From positions 1-47,896 of the forward strand of contig PYVG01000008.1 of the NCBI GenBank assembly GCA_003030745.1: DNA of 47,896 bases. Direction: 5' to 3'. Of this stretch, positions 24,823 through 33,771 are shown piece after piece. The stretch's first letter is position 1; each line of letters opens with the position of its first letter. This DNA comes from Pseudidiomarina aestuarii (GTDB taxonomy: Bacteria; Pseudomonadota; Gammaproteobacteria; Enterobacterales; Alteromonadaceae). A program made the translations under genes and the position numbers. Under the pieces are notes generated by a model that was not told where the DNA came from, did no database searches, and saw nothing but the letters and a program-made list of their open reading frames with translations.

Positions 24823-25449
24823 TTAACTAACGAGGCGTTTCTGGCGTAACAGGTACCATAACGTTGCCTCAGTTCGATTCGAAACTTTGATAGCCTTGAA
24901 AATCGAGCTTAAGTGCACGCGAATGGTGCCTTCGGTAATGCCCAAAATAGTCGCGATTTCTTTGTTTGAAAGACCTTGCGCCAATAATTGCATGATTTCG
25001 AGTTGGCGTGGTGACAAAAAGTTCTCGGCACTGCCTTGCGCCATGGTTGGATCGCCCAATCGTGATTCTTCAGGCAAGTAACGATCATTTTGCAGTAGCG
25101 TGCGAATGGCAATTTTAGCTTCTTCAGCGCTCGCATCTTTCGGCAGATAACTGCGAACACCAGCACCAAGGGCTTGACGGATATCGCTCAAAGGGCGCGG
25201 CCAAGTAAAGAGCACTACATGGGCGCCGGGGGAAACTTTTTTCAACGTGGACATCACTGGACGTATTTCTGCGTCAGGGAGTTCCATATCGAGGAAAATG
25301 AGATTGTAGTCGTTTTGGTGCCGCAAATATTCACTAGCAATTTCAAACGTTGGCGCTTCATAGATAGCTACATCGGCTGAATAACTGGTGATAAGCTGAA
25401 TGAGACCAGCTCGCACAAAAAACTGTGGATCGATGATTAATATTTTCAT
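24823..25449 (-). CDS. LuxR/NarL-type response regulator
   Basis: A 208-residue two-domain regulator. The receiver domain (about 1-120) starts MKILIIDPQFFVRAG with a probable phosphoacceptor Asp54 in IFLDMELPD and the conserved Lys in SYLPKDAS. The second acidic residue usually next to Asp7 is replaced by Pro8, so magnesium binding may be altered. The C-terminal NarL helix-turn-helix (LSPRQLEIMQLLAQGLSNKEIATILGI continuing to VHLSSIFKAI) binds DNA. No histidine kinase lies nearby, so the partner is unknown. I start at the ATG at 25449; the longer frame lacks support. A DUF1285 gene follows in the same operon. Confidence 0.88.
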   Translation of the reverse strand: MKILIIDPQFFVRAGLIQLITSYSADVAIYEAPTFEIASEYLRHQNDYNLIFLDMELPDAEIRPVMSTLKKVSPGAHVVLFTWPRPLSDIRQALGAGVRSYLPKDASAEEAKIAIRTLLQNDRYLPEESRLGDPTMAQGSAENFLSPRQLEIMQLLAQGLSNKEIATILGITEGTIRVHLSSIFKAIKVSNRTEATLWYLLRQKRLVS

Positions 25450-25645
25450 TGGGCACCTTGTACGAGAATCATTCCCTGAAACGACGTCATTATTGTACAC
25501 TGATTATCGAGAAATAACATAGTGCGTGTTGTGTATTTGTAAATGTGTACGTTTTTACCAAGACGTTTAATATAGTCAACTAATATATGCACCACTGCGT
25601 TACAACGATCATTTTTCAAGTTAAACAGACAATACAGGTCATCCA

Positions 25646-27319
25646 ATGAAAATTTTTGTTCCGATTATGTTTGTTGTGAATTTGTTTTGTGCGACTACGG
25701 CTTTCGCACAAACCGTACTTTTTCATAACGTCAATGGCTACACCCTGACCGGGCAACCCGGTAATGAGGCACAGCTACAGCAATTTTCTGCGATGCTGGT
25801 TCGTGATGGCCGTATTGCTGCCATTGGCTCGGTTAGCTCGATTCGCGGGTCGTATGACTTCGAAATCGATGAGGAAGTCAGTCTCAATAACAAAACGGTG
25901 CTGCCTGGCATTATCGATGCGCACGGTCATGTGTTGGGACTTGGTCTCAACCTGATGGAAGTGGATTTACGAACAGCCACCAGCGAAGCCGATGCGGTTG
26001 CCCGTGTGCGTGAGTTTGCGGAGCAAAATCCGAATGCTGACTGGATTGTCGGTCGCGGTTGGAACCAAGAGAATTGGGAATCACGCAGCTTCCCGACCGC
26101 TAACAGCTTAGATGAAGCCATTCCCGATCGTCCGGTTTACCTGACTCGAGTGGATGGTCACGCAGCATGGGTGAATTCTGTTGCACTGAGTCGCGCGACT
26201 ATTAGTGGTGCAACCGTCAGTCCTGATGGTGGTGATATTCTGCGTGACGAGCGCGGTAATCCGAGCGGTGTCTTAGTCGACAATGCGATGTATCTAGTCG
26301 AACAAGTGATGCCAAAAGCGAGTCGTGAATTACAAACGCAAGCCGTCGAGTTAGCGTTCCAGCATTTGCTTGAGCGCGGTATTACTGGCGTTCACGATGC
26401 AGGTATCGACGCATTGAACCTCGATATCTACAAATCATTGGCTGATGACAACAAAATGCCAGTGCGTGTTTACGCCATGCTGGGTGCCAACGAACCCACG
26501 CTGCCGCAGTTGTTAGCAGAAGGCCCATATACGCGTAGTGATGAGCGTCTGACCGTGCGCAGTGTGAAGATTTATGCAGATGGCGCACTCGGCAGTCGCG
26601 GCGCAGCTTTGCTTGAACCTTATCATGATGCACCTGACCAACGTGGCCTCTTGGTGACTTCACCTGACCAGCTACATGACTTGTACCAGTTAGTGATTCC
26701 ACATGGTTTTCAGGTAAATACGCATGCCATCGGTGACCGAGCTAACCGCCTTGCATTAGACGAGTTTGCTCGTGCTTATGCCACGGTTGGTGGACGTAAC
26801 CTGCGCCATCGTATTGAACATGCACAAGTGGTTCACCCTGATGACCTCGTTCGGTTTAAAGAACTAAACATCATTGCATCGATGCAGCCAACGCACGCGA
26901 CCAGTGATAAAAACATGGCCGAAGATCGCCTCGGAAAAGAGCGTATGCAAGGTGCGTATGCTTGGAACACTTTACTGGAGCAAGGTACCATTATTGCCGC
27001 TGGTTCTGACTTCCCAGTCGAACTTGCAGATCCGTTTTTTGGATTGCATGCAGCGGTTACTCGTCAAGATCGTGACAATCAACCTGAGGGTGGCTGGTAC
27101 GCACACGAATCCATGACTACTGTGGAAGCACTGCGCTCGTTCACATTAGATGCGGCATATGCGTCTGGACAAGAGCAGACCTTAGGTTCATTAGAGCCAG
27201 GCAAATGGGCCGACTTTATTGTTTTGGATGCCGATCCATTCGCGGGTGATAACACTACTTTATGGGATCAGAAAGTATTGGCAACTTACGTTGCTGGTGA
27301 AACTGTTTTCCAACGTTAA
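25646..27319 (+). CDS. Secreted amidohydrolase, YtcJ-like (amidohydrolase family 3)
   Basis: A 557-residue metal-dependent hydrolase with a Sec signal peptide (about 1-22, ending TTAFAQ), so periplasmic or secreted. Metal-site motifs are visible: LPGIIDAHGHV (HxH), QVNTHAIGDRANRL (His), RIEHAQVVHPDD (His) and AAGSDFPVE (Asp). The ending GSLEPGKWADFIVLDADPF is typical of the superfamily. Substrates of YtcJ-like enzymes are mostly unknown, so no specific reaction is claimed. It stands alone, 29 bases before pdxH on the same strand; the upstream ribosome-binding site is weak. Confidence 0.85.
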   Translation: MKIFVPIMFVVNLFCATTAFAQTVLFHNVNGYTLTGQPGNEAQLQQFSAMLVRDGRIAAIGSVSSIRGSYDFEIDEEVSLNNKTVLPGIIDAHGHVLGLGLNLMEVDLRTATSEADAVARVREFAEQNPNADWIVGRGWNQENWESRSFPTANSLDEAIPDRPVYLTRVDGHAAWVNSVALSRATISGATVSPDGGDILRDERGNPSGVLVDNAMYLVEQVMPKASRELQTQAVELAFQHLLERGITGVHDAGIDALNLDIYKSLADDNKMPVRVYAMLGANEPTLPQLLAEGPYTRSDERLTVRSVKIYADGALGSRGAALLEPYHDAPDQRGLLVTSPDQLHDLYQLVIPHGFQVNTHAIGDRANRLALDEFARAYATVGGRNLRHRIEHAQVVHPDDLVRFKELNIIASMQPTHATSDKNMAEDRLGKERMQGAYAWNTLLEQGTIIAAGSDFPVELADPFFGLHAAVTRQDRDNQPEGGWYAHESMTTVEALRSFTLDAAYASGQEQTLGSLEPGKWADFIVLDADPFAGDNTTLWDQKVLATYVAGETVFQR

Positions 27320-27348
27320 TAGAGAATCTGAACTGAAAGAGGTACGCC

Positions 27349-27990
27349 ATGGATTTGCGCGATAATCGTCGTGACTATGTTCAAGCTCGATTGACTCGAG
27401 ATTCGCTGCTTGCAGATCCTATGGCGCAGTTCAAAGACTGGTTCGCCGCTGTGCTCGAGCACGGCGGCCTGCCCGATCCAACCGCGTTCACGCTGGCTAC
27501 GGTTGACCAGTATCATCGTCCTCATCAACGCATTGTCTTATTGAAAGAGATGACCGATCACGGATTTATTTTCTATACCAATCAAGCTAGCGCGAAAGGT
27601 CAGGACATTTCTGCGAACCCACATGTGGCAATGAATTTTGCATGGTTGGAAATGGAACGACAAGTACGCATTGAGGGCACTGCCAGCAAACTAGCCGCAG
27701 AGAAGGCTGAATCGTACTTCCGGTCTCGTCCTATTGGCAGCCAGTTAGGTGCACTTGCGTCGGCACAAAGCCAACCGATTGCCTCAAGAACTGAACTGGA
27801 AGCCAAATACCTGGAGTTAGAACAGCAATACCAATCCGAGCCAGTGCCCAAGCCTGAGCATTGGGGCGGTTACCTCATTACACCGAGTCGGTTTGAATTT
27901 TGGCAAGGTGGACGGTATCGATTGCACGACCGCTTCGAATATCAGCATGACGCTAATAACGAGTGGCAAATTACGCGACTGCAACCCTAA
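27349..27990 (+). CDS. pdxH: Pyridoxine/pyridoxamine 5'-phosphate oxidase PdxH
   Basis: FMN-dependent oxidase that makes pyridoxal 5'-phosphate from pyridoxine or pyridoxamine 5'-phosphate. Its 213 residues match the E. coli length (218). Recognisable stretches are FTLATVDQYHRPHQRIVLLKEM (FMN binding), GFIFYTNQASAKGQDI, RQVRIEGTASKL, SYFRSRPIGSQLGALAS and the C-terminal FEFWQGGRYRLHDRF. It overlaps the end of the convergent Ldh-family gene by 4 bases. The product supplies the cofactor of SpeA encoded nearby. Confidence 0.96.
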   Translation: MDLRDNRRDYVQARLTRDSLLADPMAQFKDWFAAVLEHGGLPDPTAFTLATVDQYHRPHQRIVLLKEMTDHGFIFYTNQASAKGQDISANPHVAMNFAWLEMERQVRIEGTASKLAAEKAESYFRSRPIGSQLGALASAQSQPIASRTELEAKYLELEQQYQSEPVPKPEHWGGYLITPSRFEFWQGGRYRLHDRFEYQHDANNEWQITRLQP

Positions 27991-29060
27991 CCGAGCGGCA
28001 CATTATAGCGCTCTGCGCACCACTGCAGTTGTTTCCACACCGCATTTGAATAATCAATGCCGGCAACGAGCTGCTGCTCACGGGTAGCCAACGCGCCCGA
28101 GCCAGGCACTCGAACCGGCTTGGCAGGATCGATAGGTGTCGTCGCTACAATACCATCGACTTGCGCCTGCACCTGCTGCTTAAATGCATCGAGATCCGTA
28201 AATGCACTCGGATCAATCACCTGAATCCAACTGGTATTCGCATCACCTTCGCTGGCGTTTGCGTCGGCACGACCATAGTTGCTCAATGCGAGCGTCCAAA
28301 TTTCACTGAACAGATTTAAACCGGTGCCTTTATAACCCAGCATTTCTCCACCTAGTGAGGCAATTACGCTGGGCGGCGATGCGGTGAAGGTGCGTGCATC
28401 AACCGAATAATCGCCTTTGGGGGTGATCAGAGCGGCATAAGGTAAGTCACGTTCTTCGGCAATTGCAGTTCGGATTTTACCCGCAGCGGTCATCGACAAA
28501 CTGACATCAAACAGTACTGGATGATCCAGAGCGGGCGCGCCGATAGCGAAGGGATTCGGTGAGAACCACGCGCTTTTTGCACCAAAAGGCGCCACCACAC
28601 TTTGCGCTGGTGTTGCGGCCATCAGTTGCACCAAAAAACCTCGTTCGACCGCTTGCTCTAGATAGACAGCGAGTGCTGCAACGTGCTGTGAACGCCTGAC
28701 CACAACCGTACCTGTGCCACATTGCTCGGCCATTTCGCACGCTGCGTCGATAGCCAGCGGCATCACATAAGGCCCGGGTAACAGATCTGCATCCCACAAC
28801 TGCGTTGCACGGCGTTGACTCAGTACACGTGGACTGCCCTCCCTACGTGCACGACCATCCTCCAGACATTGCACGTTATACCGCAACCGCAACAAACCAT
28901 GGGTGCGAAATCCCATCAAATCACCAGCTACCAGATAGGTTGCAAGAGACTGTGCCACCGCTTGACTGGCACCAGCGGCTTGAGCCACACGGTTCGCCCA
29001 ATCGGTAATGAAGGCTTCATCAACCCGATACCCTGATTCTGTTTGCTTTATAGTGGTCAT
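27987..29060 (-). CDS. Ldh-family (malate/L-lactate/ureidoglycolate) NAD(P)-dependent dehydrogenase
   Basis: A 357-residue member of the Ldh_2 family of NAD(P)H 2-oxoacid reductases, distinct from Rossmann-fold LDH. The catalytic His region is GFRTHGLLRLRYNV, and GAKSAWFSPNPFAIGAPALDHPVLFDVSLS plus GYKGTGLNLFSEIWTLALS are family hallmarks. Substrate cannot be assigned from sequence alone: members act on malate, lactate, ureidoglycolate or delta-piperideine-carboxylate. Its start codon lies about 74 bases from the divergent phosphofructokinase gene, and its stop overlaps pdxH by 4 bases. Confidence 0.87.
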   Translation of the reverse strand: MTTIKQTESGYRVDEAFITDWANRVAQAAGASQAVAQSLATYLVAGDLMGFRTHGLLRLRYNVQCLEDGRARREGSPRVLSQRRATQLWDADLLPGPYVMPLAIDAACEMAEQCGTGTVVVRRSQHVAALAVYLEQAVERGFLVQLMAATPAQSVVAPFGAKSAWFSPNPFAIGAPALDHPVLFDVSLSMTAAGKIRTAIAEERDLPYAALITPKGDYSVDARTFTASPPSVIASLGGEMLGYKGTGLNLFSEIWTLALSNYGRADANASEGDANTSWIQVIDPSAFTDLDAFKQQVQAQVDGIVATTPIDPAKPVRVPGSGALATREQQLVAGIDYSNAVWKQLQWCAERYNVPLG

Positions 29061-29134
29061 ATGCGGACGTCTACTTGTTATTGTTACGAACTTCGATAAG
29101 CTTATCAGACAAGTGACTAGAGGAGTAAGAGCGG

Positions 29135-30163
29135 GTGTCGGAATCCAAACAAATACAACGGATTGGCGTGCTCACCAGCGGTGGTGATGCACCTGGAATG
29201 AATGCAGCATTGCGTGCAGTGGTATTGGCTGCTGATCACTATGGCATGGAAGTCATCGCGTTTCGGCATGGTTACCAAGGTTTACTGGATAACGATCACA
29301 CTCCTATGAAGCCAGCCGATGTCATGCATATTCTGCAGTATTCGGGCACCGTGATTAAAAGTGCACGGTGTCAGCGGTTTAAAGAGGTCGAAGCCGCCCA
29401 AGAGGCTGCGGCCAATCTGGACGCATTAAACATTGATGCTTTAGTGGTGATTGGGGGTGACGGCTCATTTCGTGGTGCAGAACATCTATCCGCGCATTGG
29501 GGCGGGCAAATTATTGGCGTACCGGGCACTATCGACAACGACTTATTTGGCACCGACGCGACTATTGGATATGCCACTGCCGTGCATATTGCGATGGATG
29601 CGCTCGACAAAATCCGTGACACCGCAGATGCGATGGACCGAGTCTTCATTGTAGAAGTGATGGGCCGTTATGCTGGTTTCATCGGTCTCAGCAGTGCTAT
29701 GGCTGCCGGCGCCGAGCGCATGATTTTGCCGGAGCTGCAAAAAGAAAAGCCGCTGACTATTAGCACTATTGTGAAACACATTGAACGCACCAATGCGATT
29801 CGCGGCGAAGGCAGTTACGTGATGGTATTGAGCGAACATCAATGGCCCGGAGGCGCGGTAGCTTTAGCTGAGCAACTCGAGGCTGAATATCACTTGCCCT
29901 GTCGTCCGTGTTTGCTGGGACATATTCAACGGGGTGGCCCACCCTCACCTGCCGATCGCATCTTAGCCTCGGAGCTTGGCGTGCATGCCATTGAGCTAAT
30001 TCGCGAAGGCGTCACTAAGGTGATGGCAGGTATGCAAGCGGGTAATCCGGTTGCGGTTCCACTGCGCGATACTTGGGAGAAAAAGAATCCATTGGATAGC
30101 AATTTATTGCGGATTCAACACGAGATTTTTAATCCAGTCAAAAAAACACCACGTACCCATTGA
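29135..30163 (+). CDS. pfkA: 6-phosphofructokinase (PfkA family)
   Basis: Phosphorylates fructose 6-phosphate in glycolysis. The 342-residue protein has GVLTSGGDAPGMNAALRAVV (nucleotide binding), GGDGSFRGAEHL, PGTIDNDLFGTDATIGY with the catalytic Asp, and EVMGRYAGFIGL. The GGDGS form (not GGDDT) indicates ATP as donor and not pyrophosphate. It starts at a GTG with AGGAG nine bases ahead. It lies upstream of speB-speA on the same strand, with an imperfect hairpin between them. Confidence 0.93.
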   Translation: MSESKQIQRIGVLTSGGDAPGMNAALRAVVLAADHYGMEVIAFRHGYQGLLDNDHTPMKPADVMHILQYSGTVIKSARCQRFKEVEAAQEAAANLDALNIDALVVIGGDGSFRGAEHLSAHWGGQIIGVPGTIDNDLFGTDATIGYATAVHIAMDALDKIRDTADAMDRVFIVEVMGRYAGFIGLSSAMAAGAERMILPELQKEKPLTISTIVKHIERTNAIRGEGSYVMVLSEHQWPGGAVALAEQLEAEYHLPCRPCLLGHIQRGGPPSPADRILASELGVHAIELIREGVTKVMAGMQAGNPVAVPLRDTWEKKNPLDSNLLRIQHEIFNPVKKTPRTH

Positions 30164-30176
30164 AACGGTAGCAATT

Positions 30177-30205
30177 GGGGGCAATTCAACCGATAATATG
30201 CCCCC
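30177..30205 (+). terminator. Possible weak terminator after the phosphofructokinase gene
   Basis: GGGGGCA (30177-30183) and TGCCCCC (30199-30205) form a 7-bp GC-rich stem with a 15-base loop followed by TTTACTT. The long loop and interrupted T-tract make it a weak candidate, possibly attenuating read-through into speB. Confidence 0.4.
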
Positions 30206-30235
30206 TTTACTTATTGGTTGTCGGAGGTGAGTCCA

Positions 30236-31171
30236 TTGAGCCAGCATCAAGCCACACAATTAGCCACAATTCAGAGCGAACTTGAAACCCCGGTACGAGA
30301 ATTTTTCGGGGCGACAACAGCCACAGCGGTCTACGCTGGGCTGACGCACATGATTGGTTTTGGCTTTGACGGCACGGCCTGTTTCCGTAAGGGAACACGC
30401 AACGGTCCTGACGGACTGCGTTCAGTATCTGAAGATATTGAATCGTATTCGCCGTATTTAGATGCTGATCTTCATGACCACGACTTCATTGACTTGGGTA
30501 ATCTATCACTCGGCACTAGCGATGATATTGAGAGCCAATGGCAACATGCAACCGACCAATTTGCAGAAATTTTTGAGCCATTAAACCTGAAAGAGCAGAA
30601 CGTTCGCGTTCTCACCTTAGGTGGTGAACACTCGATTTCGTACGGCCCGATTCGCACCTACTTGCAACAGTTCCCAGATTTGGTGATTTTGCACTTAGAC
30701 GCGCATGCCGATTTGCGTGATGGCTTTTTAGGTTATCACTATTCGCACGCATCCATTATTCGCCGTGCGTTAGATCATTTCGGTCCAGACCATCAGCTGA
30801 TCCAATATGGGATCCGCTCTGGCACGCGTGACGAATACAAATTCATGCGCGAACATGGCACGGTGCGGACGTCACGCAAAGACTTCCTCGATAGCGTTGC
30901 TGCTATTCCTGCAGACCGCCCTATCTACCTCACGCTTGATCTCGATTATTTTGATCCAGCCTTTTTGCCCGGTACCGGCACGCCAGAGCCAGGTGGTGAA
31001 GACTTTCACTCCTATGTGAGCCTGATTAAATTGCTGCGTGGTAAAAATTTAGTGGGAGCCGACGTGGTCGAGCTCTCTCCTGACATCGACCCCACCGGGA
31101 ACTCAGACGTGTTTGCTGCGAAAATTGTGCGCGAACTACTCATTATTCTTAACGAAAAAGGAGCACGCTAA
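30236..31171 (+). CDS. speB: Agmatinase SpeB (agmatine ureohydrolase)
   Basis: Hydrolyses agmatine to putrescine and urea with a binuclear manganese site. All metal-binding motifs are present: LGGEHSISYGP (His), LHLDAHADLRDGF (Asp, His, Asp) and YLTLDLDYFDPAFLPGTG (Asp pair). The frame is open from a TTG at 30218, but the GGAGG at 30222-30226 lies inside that extension and points to the TTG at 30236, nine bases further, giving 311 residues. The stop overlaps the speA ATG by one base. With SpeA it forms the arginine-agmatine-putrescine route. Confidence 0.93.
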   Translation: MSQHQATQLATIQSELETPVREFFGATTATAVYAGLTHMIGFGFDGTACFRKGTRNGPDGLRSVSEDIESYSPYLDADLHDHDFIDLGNLSLGTSDDIESQWQHATDQFAEIFEPLNLKEQNVRVLTLGGEHSISYGPIRTYLQQFPDLVILHLDAHADLRDGFLGYHYSHASIIRRALDHFGPDHQLIQYGIRSGTRDEYKFMREHGTVRTSRKDFLDSVAAIPADRPIYLTLDLDYFDPAFLPGTGTPEPGGEDFHSYVSLIKLLRGKNLVGADVVELSPDIDPTGNSDVFAAKIVRELLIILNEKGAR

Positions 31172-33078
31172 TGGCCGATAACTGGACCATTGACGATGCT
31201 GAAGAGCTTTATGGTGTCCGCCGTTGGGGCGCAGGCTACTTCTCAATTGGCGATAACGGCAATATCCAAATCGCCCCTAATCATCGACTGCCTGACGTCA
31301 CCATCGACATGCAGGAAGTGGTCGATGAAATTATTGCTGAAGGTATTCAATTACCTGCGGTTATTCGTTTTCACGATATTTTGCGGTCACAAGTTGAGAT
31401 CCTGAACGAAACGTTTGCGAAAACTATCGACGACGCATCCTACGGCGGCAAGTACGTCGGCGTATTCCCGATTAAAGTGAATCAAATGCGTGAAGTGGTT
31501 GAGGAAATCATTGATGCAGGCGAACCTTATAACTATGGTCTTGAAGCTGGCTCCAAGCCAGAGTTAATGGCTGTACTCGCCTACAATGAAAACCCGAACG
31601 CACTCACCATTCTGAACGGTTATAAAGACGAAGATTATTTGACGCTGGCGTTATTAGGCCGCCAACTGCGTCGCAAAATGATCATCGTTATTGAAAAGTA
31701 CAGTGAACTGGAAATGCTCATTCCATTGGCACGCAAACTTGGTGTGGAGCCAATGATTGGTCTGCGTAGCAAAATGATGGTACGCAGCCTTGGTAAATGG
31801 GCCGGCTCAAGCGGTGACCGTGCTAAGTTTGGCTTAAGCATTACTGAAATTCTCAACATTATTGAGCTACTGAAAAAAGAAGATATGCTGCATTGTGCGA
31901 AGCTCTTGCACTTCCACATTGGTAGCCAGCTCTCTGACATCCGTAAAGTTAAAGAAGCGGTCTCGGAAGCAGCCCGTCTGTATGCCAAGTTGGTGCAACT
32001 TGATGTTCCGCTAGAGTACTTAGATATCGGCGGCGGCTTGGGAATTGATTACGACGGTACCAGCTCCACCACAGATTCATCGCGTAATTACTCAACAGAA
32101 GAGTATGTTGCCGACGTAGTTTATGGTGTGAAGCAGATTTGTGATTTGGAGAATGTGCCGCACCCTAATTTGGTCAGCGAGTCGGGGCGTGCCATTACTG
32201 CGCACCACTCGTGCGTAGTGACCAATATTGTTGGTGAAATTAAGAATACGGGCGCCAAGTACGATACCAGTGTGACCACTGGGGAACATATTCTTGTGTC
32301 CAACATGCGCGAACTCACAACCGCACATGACTTGCACCCGCAAGAGAAGTACAACGATGCCGCTTCGTTTAAGCAGAGCGCCTATGAGGCCTTTAAACTA
32401 GGTATATTGTCACTCGATGAGATGGCGAAGCTGGATACCATGTATTGGCAGATCTTGTCCGAGATTCATTCTTCGATTGATCGCGATAGCTTCGTCTTCC
32501 AAGAGTTGGAAGAACTCGAAGACATGTTGGCGAGCCAGTACTTGTGTAATTTCTCGATTTTCCAGTCGGCTGCCGATACCTGGGCCATTGGTCAAGTACT
32601 GCCTATCGTGCCGATTTCGCGCCTGAACGAGCAACCTGAAGTACGCTGCTCGATTGTCGATATAACCTGCGATAGTGACGGTAAGCTGAGCAAATACATC
32701 GAAGGCACCGAAATCAGCGATAATATCCCTATGCACACCTTACGCAAAGGTGAGCATTACCATGTAGGTATGTTCCTCACCGGCGCATATCAGGACGTTA
32801 TGGGCGATATGCACAACCTATTTGGACGTTTGACGGAAGTGCACATCTACTGTCACGACGACGAGCCAGGTGATTTTTATATTGAAGAAGTGGTTCCGGG
32901 CACAGCAGCAGAAAAAGTGCTAGAAACTATGCAATATAATACCGATTACATGGCCAAAACCGTGAAGAAGTCTATCGATCGTGAAGTTCGCAAGGGGCAT
33001 ATCGCACCTCGCGAAGGCGTACGCTGGACAGACTATTATGAGAAATGTTTGGCCGGAACCACCTACTTAAAGGTGTAA
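31171..33078 (+). CDS. speA: Biosynthetic arginine decarboxylase SpeA
   Basis: PLP enzyme that converts arginine to agmatine, the substrate of SpeB. The 635-residue fold-III decarboxylase (E. coli 658) shows the PLP lysine in GVFPIKVNQ, LHFHIGSQLSDIR, YLDIGGGLGIDYDG (phosphate binding) and VDITCDSDGKLSKYIEG with the C-terminal Cys-x-x-Asp active-site residues contributed across the dimer. The start ATG overlaps the speB stop. There is no signal peptide, unlike the partly periplasmic E. coli form. Confidence 0.97.
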   Translation: MADNWTIDDAEELYGVRRWGAGYFSIGDNGNIQIAPNHRLPDVTIDMQEVVDEIIAEGIQLPAVIRFHDILRSQVEILNETFAKTIDDASYGGKYVGVFPIKVNQMREVVEEIIDAGEPYNYGLEAGSKPELMAVLAYNENPNALTILNGYKDEDYLTLALLGRQLRRKMIIVIEKYSELEMLIPLARKLGVEPMIGLRSKMMVRSLGKWAGSSGDRAKFGLSITEILNIIELLKKEDMLHCAKLLHFHIGSQLSDIRKVKEAVSEAARLYAKLVQLDVPLEYLDIGGGLGIDYDGTSSTTDSSRNYSTEEYVADVVYGVKQICDLENVPHPNLVSESGRAITAHHSCVVTNIVGEIKNTGAKYDTSVTTGEHILVSNMRELTTAHDLHPQEKYNDAASFKQSAYEAFKLGILSLDEMAKLDTMYWQILSEIHSSIDRDSFVFQELEELEDMLASQYLCNFSIFQSAADTWAIGQVLPIVPISRLNEQPEVRCSIVDITCDSDGKLSKYIEGTEISDNIPMHTLRKGEHYHVGMFLTGAYQDVMGDMHNLFGRLTEVHIYCHDDEPGDFYIEEVVPGTAAEKVLETMQYNTDYMAKTVKKSIDREVRKGHIAPREGVRWTDYYEKCLAGTTYLKV

Positions 33079-33133
33079 AACTGGTCAAACTGCGTATTTC
33101 GTGAGCAAACGGTCAAAACCAACGAAAAAGCGG

Positions 33134-33162
33134 TTGACTCTGACTCTAAAAACTCGTTTAAT
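33134..33162 (+). promoter_or_regulatory. Promoter of tRNA-Phe
   Basis: TTGACT (33134-33139), 17-base spacer, TTTAAT (33157-33162), then a GC-rich discriminator ACGCCCCG. It places the start a few bases before the mature tRNA at 33173, typical of stringently controlled tRNA promoters. Confidence 0.7.
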
Positions 33163-33172
33163 ACGCCCCGAC

Positions 33173-33248
33173 GCCCAGATAGCTCAGTCGGTAGAGCAGG
33201 GGATTGAAAATCCCCGTGTCGGTGGTTCGATTCCGCCTCTGGGCACCA
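33173..33248 (+). tRNA. trnF: tRNA-Phe (GAA anticodon), island attachment site
   Basis: A 76-nt tRNA: acceptor GCCCAGA with TCTGGGC, anticodon arm GGGGA-TTGAAAA-TCCCC (GAA), T-arm GGTGGTTCGATTCCGCC, encoded CCA. The opposite strand of its 3' half encodes the last residues of the adjacent recombinase, the usual layout when an island integrates into a tRNA 3' end and restores it. No second copy of the 3' end (attR) is visible to the right, so the far boundary is outside the window or lost. Confidence 0.97.
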
Positions 33249-33697
33249 TTATTCTAAAGGCCTCGCTAGCAATAGCGGGGCTTTTTAGTTTCTGGCTTTG
33301 TGCCAAATTTGTGCCAATTGTGCCAATTGTGCCATCGACATTTGATGCAACTGCTTTCAAATGCTGTCCAGCCAAATGAGCGTAGCGCAAAACCATCTCA
33401 TACGATGCCCAACCGCCGAGTTCTTGAAGCTCTTGAAGACTTGTGCCTCTTTGAGCATGCCAACTCGCCCACGTATGGCGTAAGTCATGCCAACGGAAAT
33501 TTTCGATCCCCGCTCGTTTCAACGCAGCATGCCAAGCTTTGGTCGATGTTCGCTCGACGGGTTTGCCTTGATAGACAAAACAATAGTAAGCGTCATCCCC
33601 CTGCACGGCTCGCAATAGCGACAAAGCATCATTATTGAGTGGGACATTGATGGCCTTTCCTGATTTCGATTGGTCAGGATGGATCCAAGCAAAACCT
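33184..33697 (-). pseudogene. Tyrosine recombinase (island integrase), C-terminal fragment
   Basis: About 170 C-terminal residues of a phage-type integrase. The catalytic core shows HDLRHTWASWH (His and second Arg), LGGWASYEMVLRYAHL (the Trp in the usual second-His position, and the Tyr nucleophile). The N-terminal SAM-like and CB domains and the first catalytic Arg are missing: homology begins at GFAWIHPDQSKSGKAINVPL, directly where the IS3-family element ends (33698). The open frame's ATG at 33726 is inside the IS. The last about 20 residues (PRGGIEPPTRGFSIPCSTD) are antisense to tRNA-Phe. It cannot catalyse excision on its own, so the island is probably fixed here. Confidence 0.9.
33260..33286 (+). 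terminator. Terminator after tRNA-Phe
   Basis: GCCTCGCTA (33260-33268) pairs with TAGCGGGGC (33273-33281, one G-T pair) around a GCAA loop, followed by TTTTT. It lies within the recombinase coding sequence on the other strand. Confidence 0.8.
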
Positions 33698-33771
33698 TGA
33701 CGGTCCCCCAAGAAAAAGATCCACACCGACGATGAATTTGGGCATGATTAATACCTTACGAGGACCATGCC

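Noticed and set aside
33300..33340. Short tandem TGTGCCAAT repeats, considered as CRISPR-like or att repeats
   Set aside because: Only three to four imperfect 9-base units with no spacers; they are inside the recombinase coding sequence and encode a GTIGTIGT linker.
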